Below are positions 63,621 through 64,000 of a stretch of DNA of 64,000 nt, one piece after another; the stretch's first letter is position 1; every line of letters begins with the position of its first letter. The position numbers and the translations under genes were made by a program. Below the pieces are notes generated by a model. The model searched no databases. It worked only from the letters and a program-made list of their open reading frames with translations, and was not told where the DNA came from. The stretch comes from Hymenolepis diminuta (lineage: Eukaryota > Platyhelminthes > Cestoda > Cyclophyllidea > Hymenolepididae): contig CAADRB010000013.1 in assembly GCA_900708905.1 (NCBI GenBank), positions 1,831,003 through 1,895,002 on the forward strand, read 5' to 3'.

Positions 63621-64000
63621 AAAACCTGAAACACCTACTCAAAACGACATTAACTGACTTAGTTAATCAGGATAATTGCAGTTAAGTGCTTGCCATTACT
63701 GATAGAGCATTTTTTCCCTAAATTAAGATGTAATGGCAGTGGTGTAGGTCTGCTGAGCATTTGTTGTCACAGGGTGGAAATAAGATATAATGTGGACAAT
63801 ATTTGCTCATGACAATGTTGCAACATTAACTTGGTAACATTTTTAGACGGTAATATCAGGTTTTAAATAATAAATCGTGAAAATCGTTCAAGTGGAATAA
63901 TGTCATCTCAATCTTACTTGGTTTAAAAGAGAATCGCTTTAGTTCCAATTGGATGCTTTACTAAAGCAGACATTCCAAAATGACGTCAGTATATTTGAAC

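Noticed and set aside
1..64000. CRISPR arrays, bacterial operons, ribosome binding sites
   Set aside because: The DNA is clearly eukaryotic (spliced LSM8 and PTCD1); no regularly spaced short repeats were seen.

Overview
The window is eukaryotic nuclear DNA: AT-rich, with GT-AG introns, long non-coding stretches, and coding sequence in only a small fraction. Two metazoan single-copy genes can be reconstructed by splicing. The overall style (high AT, RTE/CR1-type LINE, two mariner lineages, short TG...CA or inverted-ended repeats) would suit a parasitic flatworm such as a cestode or trematode. That assignment is an inference and no sequence here proves it.

Left part (1-12 kb), the intact locus. 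PTCD1, a mitochondrial pentatricopeptide protein, enters from the left edge. Its last five coding exons (908-1234, 5837-5956, 6031-6273, 6592-6976, 7629-7804) give the C-terminal 416 residues. LSM8, the U6 snRNA-associated Sm-like protein, follows on the same strand with 600 bases between the PTCD1 stop and the LSM8 ATG. Its four coding exons (8405-8435, 8991-9031, 10250-10377, 11707-11797) give exactly 96 residues. A strong 3' splice acceptor lies 10 bases before the LSM8 ATG, so its message carries either a 5'UTR intron or a trans-spliced leader.

Middle part (13-45 kb), a graveyard of that locus. Strongly diverged, collinear pieces of the PTCD1-LSM8 locus recur on the same strand: PTCD1 exons at 15.0-15.3 and 18.85-18.97 kb, again at 29.7-30.3 kb, an LSM8 last-exon copy at 32.63 kb, and four copies of the PTCD1-LSM8 intergenic block at 8.16, 19.35, 30.56 and 41.77 kb. 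These four are spaced close to 11.2 kb. Copies of PTCD1 intron sequence reach 44.5 and 54.8 kb. Between and inside them sit a LINE remnant (19.9-21.6 kb), a mariner remnant (25.85-26.74 kb), LTR-like repeats, a tRNA-like SINE, and a 179-182 bp element present three times. A second, unrecognised minus-strand exon pair (24.2-25.2 kb) has its own decayed copy at 34.1-34.7 kb.

Right part (45-64 kb). A set of coding-like plus-strand blocks at 47.57-50.40 kb may be a broken gene that I cannot name; one block has a decayed relative at 35.33 kb. A second mariner remnant (51.0-51.86 kb) lacks a catalytic aspartate. The rest to 61 kb is very AT-rich with no credible genes. A second copy of the 28.4 kb LTR-like repeat is at 61.03-61.52 kb.

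Only PTCD1 and LSM8 look functional. Everything else is repeat, mobile-element remnant, duplicated and decayed locus, or unassigned AT-rich DNA.
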